64,000 bases of DNA from Brevibacterium sp. (GTDB lineage Bacteria > Actinomycetota > Actinomycetes > Actinomycetales > Brevibacteriaceae), in assembly GCF_031179145.1 (NCBI RefSeq), contig NZ_JAPSIB010000003.1, positions 62,001 through 126,000 of the forward strand. The letters are read 5' to 3'. The translations under genes and the position numbers were made by a program. Position 1 is the stretch's first letter. Each line of letters starts with the position of its first letter. The notes below the pieces were generated by a model, which saw only the letters and a program-made list of their open reading frames with translations, had not been told where the DNA came from and ran no database searches. This document shows, one piece after another, positions 56,255-64,000 of the stretch.

Positions 56255-57733
56255 TCACCCGCGCAGGTCCACGCTGAGGTTGCCCTTGACCGTGGCATAG
56301 ACCCGACACCAGTCCGCACTCAGGGGCAGCTCATCCGCGTCAGCCCGGAGTCGCCGAGGCGGCCCGTCGATCCCATTCGCTCGCAGTTCGACGAACAGAT
56401 CGGCGACAACCGGACCCAGTCCCGCGAGATCGGCCCGCGGCAGCACGAACCGGTGAGCAGCGTCGGCGCACTGGACTGCGAATGTGGCCGCCGCCTCGGC
56501 GCCGGCATCGCGTGCCCGGGCCACGATCCGGACGATCTCGACATCGCCGCTCGGCTCCAGTTCCAGCTCGAAGCGCACCATCTCCTCGTCGGCAACGACC
56601 CGCACCGCATGCGGATTCTGGTCGAGCAGCTCCTGCGTCTCGGCCAGGGACAGCAGCCCTGCGACGTCACGGGAACGGATGAGCTGCGAGCGCTCCCGGA
56701 AGGGGAACTCCAGCTCAGCGTCCAACCGTTCGGGGATGAACCGCTCCATGAACAGGGAGTGGGCCTTCACCCACCTGCGCCGGGTCAGTGACGACATCAG
56801 GCTCAAACGCTCGGGCTCGTAGAAGCGCAGCACCTTGCGTTGGTGGAGGTCGAGCACCATGAGCTCCGCGAGATCGGGATCGGGCTCCAGCTCCTCGATG
56901 ATGGTCGCGAGTTCGACCACGGACTTCGTATAGTCTCGCGGCCTCACACCCTGGGAGCTGATGTTCCTCCCGTCATCGCGCCGACGGAGGTAGTAGTAGT
57001 CGTAGTCGGCGAGGATCGCGGTCTGGCGGGAATGCAGATAGCACCGGGTCAGCATCATCCCGTCCTCGAGGCGGACCCTCCCCTCCGGAAACCGGATCCC
57101 GTGCTTCTCGAGCAGCTCGCGGCGGATCAGCTTCTGCGGCGACAGAGTGGCCAGCACCGTGCGCGCATCGACGTCGACGACGGTGTCGGTGAAGAGAGAA
57201 GAACGGACTCTGCGGCCACCGAGTGCCACGAGGCGAGGCGCGAGAACGTCCACGCCGTGCTCATCGGCGAATGCCACCATCCGACGCAGCGCCTCGGGAC
57301 CGAGCCTGTCATCGGCATCGCAGAAGAAGACATAGTCACCGGCAGCGACGTCGATGCCGACATTGCGCGGTTGGCCCGGCCACCCGCTGTTCTTCTGATG
57401 GATGACCCGCCAATTGGAATGCCGGGAGGCGAACTCGTCGAGGAGATTGCCACCGCCATCGGTCGAACCGTCGTCGACAGCAATGACTTCGAAGAGCGCA
57501 GGGTCCATGTCCTGTGCGGCCAGCGAGTCGAGCAGTTCGACCAGATACGGCATGGCATTGAACAGAGGGATGATCACCGACACCCGTGCGGTGGAGTCAC
57601 TGGCTGTGGGACCTGAATCGCTTGCGTTGACCCGGAACTGAGCCAACCGGGCCGCAAACCGCGTGAGCCTGCGCCGCACACCGGCGAATCTGCTGATGGC
57701 AGCCACACGGTCCCCTTTGATCTCTCGCGTCAA
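56255..57733 (-). CDS. Glycosyltransferase family 2 protein
   Basis: VSVIIPLFNAMPYLVELLDSLAAQDMDPALFEVIAVDDGSTDG; start uncertain (TTG/GTG). Confidence 0.88.
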   Translation of the reverse strand: MTREIKGDRVAAISRFAGVRRRLTRFAARLAQFRVNASDSGPTASDSTARVSVIIPLFNAMPYLVELLDSLAAQDMDPALFEVIAVDDGSTDGGGNLLDEFASRHSNWRVIHQKNSGWPGQPRNVGIDVAAGDYVFFCDADDRLGPEALRRMVAFADEHGVDVLAPRLVALGGRRVRSSLFTDTVVDVDARTVLATLSPQKLIRRELLEKHGIRFPEGRVRLEDGMMLTRCYLHSRQTAILADYDYYYLRRRDDGRNISSQGVRPRDYTKSVVELATIIEELEPDPDLAELMVLDLHQRKVLRFYEPERLSLMSSLTRRRWVKAHSLFMERFIPERLDAELEFPFRERSQLIRSRDVAGLLSLAETQELLDQNPHAVRVVADEEMVRFELELEPSGDVEIVRIVARARDAGAEAAATFAVQCADAAHRFVLPRADLAGLGPVVADLFVELRANGIDGPPRRLRADADELPLSADWCRVYATVKGNLSVDLRG

Positions 57734-57769
57734 CCTGCATTGTCACAATACAGCTGCGAGAGCAGCAAA

Positions 57770-57796
57770 CGGCGCGCCCGGGTTCCGGGCGCGCCG
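57770..57796 (-). terminator. Terminator hairpin CGGCGCGCCCGG-GTT-CCGGGCGCGCCG
   Basis: Perfect 12-bp stem, 3-nt loop, downstream of the 57825-57998 gene. Confidence 0.75.
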
Positions 57797-57824
57797 CAGA
57801 TGTCGGTCTCAGAGGAGACAGCGT

Positions 57825-57998
57825 TCAGAAGCGGTTGAGCAGCTCCTGCTCGGCGTCGGGATGGATTTCGCCCGTGTCCTTGTCCACGACAGATTCGACG
57901 CGCCCCTGCTGCTCCCATTCGGCCGCGATGACTCCCAGCTCCGCCTGAACGGCTTCCTGGCTGGCGCCGAAATGCTCGGAGTCGGAGATCTTAGCCAT
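57825..57998 (-). CDS. 57-aa conserved-looking hypothetical (below ORF-track cutoff)
   Basis: MAKISDSEHFGASQEAVQAELGVIAAEWEQQGRVESVVDKDTGEIHPDAEQELLNRF. Confidence 0.7.
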   Translation of the reverse strand: MAKISDSEHFGASQEAVQAELGVIAAEWEQQGRVESVVDKDTGEIHPDAEQELLNRF

Positions 57999-58302
57999 GG
58001 AGATCCTTCGTCGGGGTCTGTCCTGGCCTGTCGTCGTCGCCGGACATCTTCGACTTCATGTCTCCGCCGGCCTTCTTCGCTTCATGGCCTGCGGTCTTCA
58101 GTGCCTCCTCGGCCTTCTCCTGCACGACCGGCGCCTTCTCCTTCACGGTCTCCTGCATGTCGGAAACCCGGTCCTGAACCTTGGGGTCGTTCCACAGTTC
58201 CTGTGCCCGTGCTTTGAGCGATTCATAGCTCTGCCGTCCCGCTCGTGAACCGAGAACATAGCCGATCCCCATCCCTGCTGCCAGCAGAAGTTTGCCCTTC
58301 AT
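57991..58302 (-). CDS. YtxH-like small membrane-anchored protein
   Basis: MKGKLLLAAGMGIGYVLGSRAGRQSYESLKARAQELWNDPKVQDRVSDM. Confidence 0.8.
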   Translation of the reverse strand: MKGKLLLAAGMGIGYVLGSRAGRQSYESLKARAQELWNDPKVQDRVSDMQETVKEKAPVVQEKAEEALKTAGHEAKKAGGDMKSKMSGDDDRPGQTPTKDLHG

Positions 58303-58372
58303 GTTGCCTCCTTCTCTCGGATTTCCAATGGTGCTGTGAAGTCTCGCCCGGGTGCCGTGACTCTGATGTTGA

Positions 58373-58936
58373 TCATCCCAGCGAGGGGATGTCCGCGCGC
58401 GATTCCGATTCCTCGGCTTCGGCCAGGGCCTCCCGCACTGCGGCGAGCATCTCGGTCGCCGACGCCTTCTCGGATTCGGAGCTCGTGTCGACGCGCACGA
58501 CTGGACCGAATTCGAGCGGCGCACTGGTCCGCCACAGCTCGATGTCATTCGGATCGTCCTCGTGGATGCCGTGGCGGTCACGATTCTCATAGCGTTCGAC
58601 GGCCTCTTCCAGCGGGGCATCACACCACACCTCGACAACCGCCCGGGCACCCGCCGTGCGCAGTCCTTCCCGGACACTGTCGCGATCACGCTCGATTGCC
58701 CAGAACGACTCGATCACCACCGTGTCGTCGACCAGAGAGGCAAGTTCCCATGCCACTCTGTGGGCCAGGTTGTGAGCGGGATCGCGGGGAAACCGATAGT
58801 TCACGGAATCCACCAGTCGTTCGAGCACCTCGTCGACGGACAGGAACGGAACGTCGGCCGCCTCGGCGAGTTCGGAGGCGAGTGTCGACTTGCCAGAGGC
58901 GGGAAGCCCATTGACCAGGATCACGGTTTCTGCCAT
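58373..58936 (-). CDS. P-loop kinase / AAA family ATPase
   Basis: ILVNGLPASGKSTLASELAEAADVPFLSVDEV. Confidence 0.85.
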   Translation of the reverse strand: MAETVILVNGLPASGKSTLASELAEAADVPFLSVDEVLERLVDSVNYRFPRDPAHNLAHRVAWELASLVDDTVVIESFWAIERDRDSVREGLRTAGARAVVEVWCDAPLEEAVERYENRDRHGIHEDDPNDIELWRTSAPLEFGPVVRVDTSSESEKASATEMLAAVREALAEAEESESRADIPSLG

Positions 58937-58967
58937 CGTTCCATCCCTTTCCTACCGAATTCTGCTC

Positions 58968-59696
58968 TCACCGGTTGTCGATGAGGCTCGCTCGGTCGAC
59001 CTTGCGATGGAACCGCATACCGGCCAGTCCGCCGAGGATCGCACCGACGAGTGTCACAACCAGGGCCACGAGGGCCGCGATGATGCTCCCGGTCGTCAGC
59101 TTGCTGAGGTCGGGGACCTGGGGAAAGCTGCTCAGCTGGGACATGACGTCGAATCGCGATCCCGTGATGAGGCCGATGACCGCCACGACGACGGCGATGA
59201 CGACAGCCCACAGCCAGACGGCCACGCCCTGTTTGGCACCGTTGAACCGCGCCATTCGCCCGGCCACGTACCCGCCGCAATAATAGGCGATGAACAGGAT
59301 CACGGCGACCACGATGGCCCCGATGATCCCCGCGGACTGAGGGTCACGCATGGCCTGGCCCACCGCATCGGTGCCGGTCGCTCCTCCGATGAGGGCACCC
59401 ACCGCGCCGGCCAGCGCGGTCAGCAGGACCGCAGAGCCGACGGCGGTGAGCCAGCCGAAGAATGCCGAGCCGATCTTGACCCCTCCGAACGCCTCCTTCT
59501 CCCGCTCCACGAGGTGATCGCGCGGATCCCGCGCGGCCTCGCGGTCGGTGCCCCGATCCGGATCGTGGGCACCGTCGCGGTTGCGGTCGACGCCGTGGGC
59601 ACCGAGGTGGTCACCGCGGTCCCTCCCGTAGCCGAGGTCGTTGCCGAATGCAGGGTCGTCCGACCCGTCGCGGGCCGGTCCTGGGTTCGTGCTCAT
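58968..59696 (-). CDS. Membrane protein with hydrophilic N-terminus (YrzE/TIGR-like hypothetical)
   Basis: Charged N-term then four or more TM segments; no confident family. Confidence 0.7.
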   Translation of the reverse strand: MSTNPGPARDGSDDPAFGNDLGYGRDRGDHLGAHGVDRNRDGAHDPDRGTDREAARDPRDHLVEREKEAFGGVKIGSAFFGWLTAVGSAVLLTALAGAVGALIGGATGTDAVGQAMRDPQSAGIIGAIVVAVILFIAYYCGGYVAGRMARFNGAKQGVAVWLWAVVIAVVVAVIGLITGSRFDVMSQLSSFPQVPDLSKLTTGSIIAALVALVVTLVGAILGGLAGMRFHRKVDRASLIDNR

Positions 59697-59726
59697 GATG
59701 GCTCCCTCTTCAGGACTCGTGCAGTG

Positions 59727-60530
59727 TCATCCTCGACGTTCGCGGGGATCGATCCCTTCTCCGTCGGTCTCGATTCGCTCCTTCCGGACCTCGTCGCTGA
59801 CGGTCTCCTCGTCGGTGACCCTCTCCTTGTCGAGGCGCACGCGTTCGACGGGGACCGTCTCCTTGTCGACGACCGGCCGCTCCTCGTGCAGGGTGACCTC
59901 GTGCTCTTCCTCGCTGATGGCGGGGCCGTCCAGGGCTTCGTCACGGTTGGCGTCCGTGATCGGCTCCCTCTCGACACGGACCTCTTCGCGCTCCACCGGC
60001 ACAGTTCTGGTCTCGTTCTCCGTCACGACGTACTTGCGGAGGCGGGCCCGGCCGGTTTCGCGGGATTCCTTGCCGACGTGGAGCTCCTCTTCGGAGCGGG
60101 TCATCGCCTCATCCGTGGTCGGTCCCGAGGTGTCGTGTCCGACCGCACCACGGTCGGTGTCCCCGAGACCGCGGTCGGTTTGCCCTCCGGCAACGCCGCC
60201 CGCGGGGCCGCCGTCGGAGACGCTGTAGTACCGATACAGCTCCGCCTGCTCCTGCTCGCTGAGGTGACCCTCGGGATCGATGCTGGGAGCATCCTTGACC
60301 GTGTCCTTGTCGAATGCGATGCGGATGTCGTCACCGTCGATAGTCGCGCCGTCCAGGGGAGCGAAGGATTCCTTGGTTCCGAACAGTCCGGTGTTCGCAG
60401 TCACCCAGCTGGGCTCTCCCGTCCGGTCGTCGACGTAGACCTGGCCGATCGAGCCGATCTTGTCACCGTCGGGTCCGAGTACCTTGCCGCCGTTGTCGAG
60501 GATCTGCGCGATGTTCTGTTTGGTGATCAT
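59727..60530 (-). CDS. PRC-barrel and DUF2382 domain protein
   Basis: GDKIGSIGQVYVDDRTGEPSWVTANTGLFG; RLRKYVVTENETRTVPVEREEVRVEREPI. Confidence 0.9.
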   Translation of the reverse strand: MITKQNIAQILDNGGKVLGPDGDKIGSIGQVYVDDRTGEPSWVTANTGLFGTKESFAPLDGATIDGDDIRIAFDKDTVKDAPSIDPEGHLSEQEQAELYRYYSVSDGGPAGGVAGGQTDRGLGDTDRGAVGHDTSGPTTDEAMTRSEEELHVGKESRETGRARLRKYVVTENETRTVPVEREEVRVEREPITDANRDEALDGPAISEEEHEVTLHEERPVVDKETVPVERVRLDKERVTDEETVSDEVRKERIETDGEGIDPRERRG

Positions 60531-60728
60531 GGTGTTCTCCCTTGCAGTTGCGTTTGGTTCGGTGCTGCTGGAGCTGCGCCCCGGTCCGCGATCGGAAGTC
60601 CGCGGGACCGTTGCGCGTGGCCCCACCGTAACCACAGGCGGCAGTCAGCAGGAAGACCCGCGCGTTGACTCAGCGAAAACCACCGCGAAGTGACAAGTTC
60701 GTTTGCACCGGGGCACGAATTGCCCTGC

Positions 60729-62375
60729 TCAATCGTCCAGCACCGGCGGATCTTCCTCGGGCGAGCGCTCCGTCACGGTCCCACTGGGCTCCTCGCCTTC
60801 GAACAGGGCCACGGCAGCGTCGGCGACGGCAGAACCCGCTCCCGCATAGATGTTGACGATGGCTTCGACTCCTTCCTCTTCGAGGTGGTCAACCTGGTCA
60901 GGCCGCTGGACCACAGCGGCGATGTGCCCGTCGAAACCGGCTGCGCGCAGCTGGTCGAGAGCGAAGGCATTGGAGTCGTGGATGGCCATGGCCAGGATGA
61001 CCGTGGGCACGAACCCGCCTGCCACAAGGCGCTGCCAGAACTCATGATCGGTCGCATCCCCTTCGAGGACATCGTAGCCCTGCTCCTTGAGGCGCGAGAC
61101 CACCGCATGGTCGTTGTCGATGCCGATGACCCTGAGCCCACGATGGTCGACGAGCCGCGAATATGCCGCTCTGCCCACTCGCCCCATGCCGAGCACCACG
61201 ACGTCGGCGCCGCTGGTGTCGATCGGGCGATCCTGTGGGCGCAGTTTCGTCGGCTTCTCATCCGGCATCAGGTCTTCGAAGAAGGCCGCGATCGCCAAGC
61301 TGTGAGCGTTGGCGACGGAGGAGATGATCATGCTCAGCGCCACTGCGAGCGAGATCGGGGAGATCCAGTGCTCGGCGAAGAGTCCGCCGGCCACCCCGAC
61401 AACCACGACGATGATCGAGAACTCCGAGAAATTGCTCAGTGCCAGGCTGCTCCTGATGCTCGTCCGATTGCGAAGACCGAACAGGCGACCGAGCAGGACG
61501 AAGCCGATGAAGGTGAGGGGGATGAGGATGAGACAGAGCAGGCCGGCGAGCTCGAGGTCCTCCCAGGTCGGCGTCGACTCGATGCCGATGACGATGAAGA
61601 AGCCGACGAGGAAGAGCTCCTTGACGCTGAACAGCGCCTTCGAGAGTTCTATCGCTCGCGAGTGCGTGGCGAGGAGGGCACCCATGATGAGAGCGCCCAG
61701 GTCCCCGTGAATCCCGACGCTCTCGAAAGCGTAATAGCCGGGTCCCAGTGCGATGACCACCCCGAAGAGCACGAGCAGTTCCCCGTGCCCGATTCGATCG
61801 AGCACCCTGCGGACGACCCACATCACGGGAATCACCAGGATCAGTGCGAACGCCCACAAACTCGGTGGTTCGTCTCCCGTCAGCGTGAAGAACACGACTG
61901 CGGCGAGATCCTGGATGACGAGGATCGCGATCGCCGTCTGCCCGTAGTAGGAGCCGTCGTCGGAACGCTCCTCGAGAACTTTGACACAGAGCACGGTCGA
62001 GGAGAACGACAGGGCGAAGCCGAGCAGAGCCAGGGTCCGCCAGTCACCGTCGAGGTCGGCGATTCCGATGGTGACCGCCAATGCGACGGTGACGCCGCCG
62101 AGGATGACACTGGCGAACATATGGATCAGCGCAGTTCCGTACGCTTCCGGATGCAGCAGTGAGCGCAGGTCGAACTTGAGACCGATGGTGAACAGGAGAA
62201 GGGTCACCCCGAGGTTGGCCAGTTCTTCCAATCCGGGGAAGAGCGCGACGTCCAGCGCGCCGAGGAGGAAGCCGGCACCGAGGAACCCGACGAGGGCGGG
62301 CACTTTGATCTCGTGGGCAAGCACGCCGAAGACCGCGGCGACGACGATGGTCAGGACGATGTCATGCACGTGCAT
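60729..62375 (-). CDS. CPA2-type cation:proton antiporter with TrkA-N domain (KefB-like)
   Basis: VPALVGFLGAGFLLG, LLLFTIGLKFDL, VVVLGMGRVGRAAYSRL. Confidence 0.9.
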   Translation of the reverse strand: MHVHDIVLTIVVAAVFGVLAHEIKVPALVGFLGAGFLLGALDVALFPGLEELANLGVTLLLFTIGLKFDLRSLLHPEAYGTALIHMFASVILGGVTVALAVTIGIADLDGDWRTLALLGFALSFSSTVLCVKVLEERSDDGSYYGQTAIAILVIQDLAAVVFFTLTGDEPPSLWAFALILVIPVMWVVRRVLDRIGHGELLVLFGVVIALGPGYYAFESVGIHGDLGALIMGALLATHSRAIELSKALFSVKELFLVGFFIVIGIESTPTWEDLELAGLLCLILIPLTFIGFVLLGRLFGLRNRTSIRSSLALSNFSEFSIIVVVVGVAGGLFAEHWISPISLAVALSMIISSVANAHSLAIAAFFEDLMPDEKPTKLRPQDRPIDTSGADVVVLGMGRVGRAAYSRLVDHRGLRVIGIDNDHAVVSRLKEQGYDVLEGDATDHEFWQRLVAGGFVPTVILAMAIHDSNAFALDQLRAAGFDGHIAAVVQRPDQVDHLEEEGVEAIVNIYAGAGSAVADAAVALFEGEEPSGTVTERSPEEDPPVLDD

Positions 62376-62730
62376 CCCCTCTTCCGCGACAGCGGCGATT
62401 CGACCTCACGGCCGAACCGCGGGCAAGAGGTACTGGCTTCTCTCACCAAGCTACCGTGAGAAGCCGCTTCACGGGTCCATCTGTGCACAACGAATTGGGG
62501 TCAATGATCCTGACGTCACTCGGGGCCCGAACCTCTGCGAGCTGATGTCGGAGGTTGAAGGGCATCTCGCGAGCCGCGGCTCATCCCGTACGTGGGAAGT
62601 CACCATTCCGCCGCTCCACGGCTTCTCGCAGGTGGGACATGTTGGCATTCTCCTGGTGGCGGACTCGGTGAATGAACCACATCGACTGGAACCACCTCTC
62701 CGCGCAGGGCCGACGCGGTGGACACGACGA

Positions 62731-62759
62731 AGGCCTCGGACCAAATCGGTCCGAGGCCT
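62731..62759 (-). terminator. Terminator hairpin AGGCCTCGGACC-N5-GGTCCGAGGCCT after tRNA-Ala
   Basis: Perfect 12-bp stem. Confidence 0.75.
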
Positions 62760-62791
62760 GTGCCGCGAGTGCTGTCTCAATGCTTCTCGAG

Positions 62792-62864
62792 TGGAGGTAA
62801 GGGGACTCGAACCCCTAACCCCCTGCTTGCAAAGCAGGTGCGCTACCAATTGCGCCATACCCCC
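62792..62864 (-). tRNA. tRNA-Ala (TGC)
   Basis: Reverse complement GGGGGTATGGCGCAATTGGTAGCGCACCTGCTTTGCAAGCAGGGGGTTAGGGGTTCGAGTCCCCTTACCTCCA; anticodon TGC; G3:U70 pair. Confidence 0.95.
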
Positions 62865-62936
62865 GGAGGCGACAGTGCATCGCTCCAGCAGTGTTCATCC
62901 TACTCGCTCGGTCACTGAGGGGACAATCGCCGCCTC

Positions 62937-64000
62937 TCAGCCTGCGAAGGTCTCGTCCAGCGCGCAGGAGATGTCAGCGATGAGGTCAGCCGGATCCTCG
63001 AGGCCGACGGACAGACGCAAGTGGCCGAATCGACGGAATTCCTCGGGGTAGCTCTCAGATCCTCCGCGAGCGTCACCGCCGACATGGACGATGAGGCTCT
63101 CATCGTGTCCCAGTGAGAACGCCGAGGTGATGACGCGCAGGCGGGACACGAATCGGTTCTGAGTGTCCGTGTCGCCGGCGACGGCGAACGCCATCATCGC
63201 ACCGAATCCTCGAGCGCCGAACTGACGGAGGGCGAGATCGTGCTGCGGGTGGGACCTCAGTCCCGGGTAACGGACATAGGCAATGCGTGGATCCTGTTCG
63301 ATGAATCGTGCCACTGCCATCGCGGAATCCATGTGCTGGCGCAAGCGCAGCGGCAGAGTCACCGAGCCCCTCATGATCAGCCAGGCATTGAATGGGGAGA
63401 TCGTTCCACCGACATCGACCATCGCCTCCGACTTGAGCCTCGAGATCAGAGATGAGGCACCAATCACTGCTCCGCCCATGGAGTCTCCATGGCCGTTGAT
63501 GAATTTCGTCAGCGAATGGATGACGAGGTCGGCCCCATGGTCGAGCGGTCGGAACAGGGGCGGGGGCGTGAAAGTCGAATCGATCGACAGCAGAGCCCCC
63601 GCAGAGTGTGCGAGATCTGCGAGCGCCGAGATGTCGACGACTTTCGTGGTCGGATTGGCGATGGCCTCGGCGTGGATGAGCTGCGTGTTCGGCCGAATGG
63701 CCGCGCGCACGGCGTCCATATCGGTGAGATCGACGAAACTCGCCTCGATCCCGTACTTCCTCGGCAGCAGATCGGTCAGCAGCTTCCACACGGCTTCATA
63801 TGTGACGTCTCCGACGACGACGTGATCGCCCGAATTGAGGAAGGTGAAGAAGACGCTGTGGATCGCGGCCACTCCGCTGGCGAGCACAGCCGCCTCCTCG
63901 CCTCCCTCAAGAGCTGCGAGCTTCTTCTGCAGACCGATCTGGTTGAGTCCCGAGTTGCGGGTGTAGGCGAGCACCTCGGTACCCGACCAATCCATGTCGG
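62937..64000 (-). CDS. Trans-sulfuration PLP enzyme (cystathionine gamma-synthase-like); 5' end beyond window
   Basis: NPTTKVVDISALADLAHSAGALLSIDSTFTPPPLFRPLDHGADLVIHSLTKFINGHGDSMGG. Confidence 0.88.
   Translation of the reverse strand, partial: DMDWSGTEVLAYTRNSGLNQIGLQKKLAALEGGEEAAVLASGVAAIHSVFFTFLNSGDHVVVGDVTYEAVWKLLTDLLPRKYGIEASFVDLTDMDAVRAAIRPNTQLIHAEAIANPTTKVVDISALADLAHSAGALLSIDSTFTPPPLFRPLDHGADLVIHSLTKFINGHGDSMGGAVIGASSLISRLKSEAMVDVGGTISPFNAWLIMRGSVTLPLRLRQHMDSAMAVARFIEQDPRIAYVRYPGLRSHPQHDLALRQFGARGFGAMMAFAVAGDTDTQNRFVSRLRVITSAFSLGHDESLIVHVGGDARGGSESYPEEFRRFGHLRLSVGLEDPADLIADISCALDETFAG

Noticed and set aside
60690-62162. 490-aa plus-strand ORF antisense to the CPA2 antiporter
   Set aside because: Composition artefact; the antiporter on the minus strand has clear motifs.
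62469-62858. 129-aa minus-strand ORF
   Set aside because: It overlaps the whole tRNA-Ala gene and its terminator.

Overview
High-GC actinobacterial chromosomal window. Gene content suggests a Brevibacterium-like organism, but that is inference. The densest conserved landmark is the cell-envelope/division locus at about 25-41 kb: tRNA-Leu, fhaA, fhaB, pstP, rodA, pbpA, pknA, pknB, then pabA/trpG-like, a 57-aa membrane protein, class E sortase, an extended crgA, rhomboid and ppiA. Left of it (about 2.8-10.7 kb) is a catabolic island: ethanolamine-type permease, glutamine-synthetase-like ligase, PuuD-like hydrolase, aldehyde dehydrogenase, SDR and a divergent GntR/FadR regulator. I read it as a candidate gamma-glutamylation route for ethanolamine (or another amine/polyamine) without EutBC. 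Other content: purine salvage (8-oxoguanine deaminase/NCS2 permease), a DUF222-HNH protein, a MarR/VOC pair with two identical-arm operators, an exonuclease/polymerase-only PolA homolog, argS, tricorn protease, TetR/ABC exporter genes, ArgE-like peptidase/MHS transporter, two DUF488 proteins, a general-stress-like cluster (PRC/DUF2382, YtxH-like, CPA2 antiporter) and tRNA-Ala. Strongest non-coding observations: (1) a perfect 54-bp loopless palindrome containing both stop codons of a convergent gene pair; (2) a DnaA-box-like cluster between crgA and rhomboid; (3) clean inverted repeats in front of the GntR, MarR, MerR and TetR genes; (4) a 29-bp minisatellite in a convergent intergenic gap; (5) a 16-bp triple repeat inside the 3' end of the puuD-like gene. 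I recognised no rRNA, CRISPR array, intact IS element or prophage.
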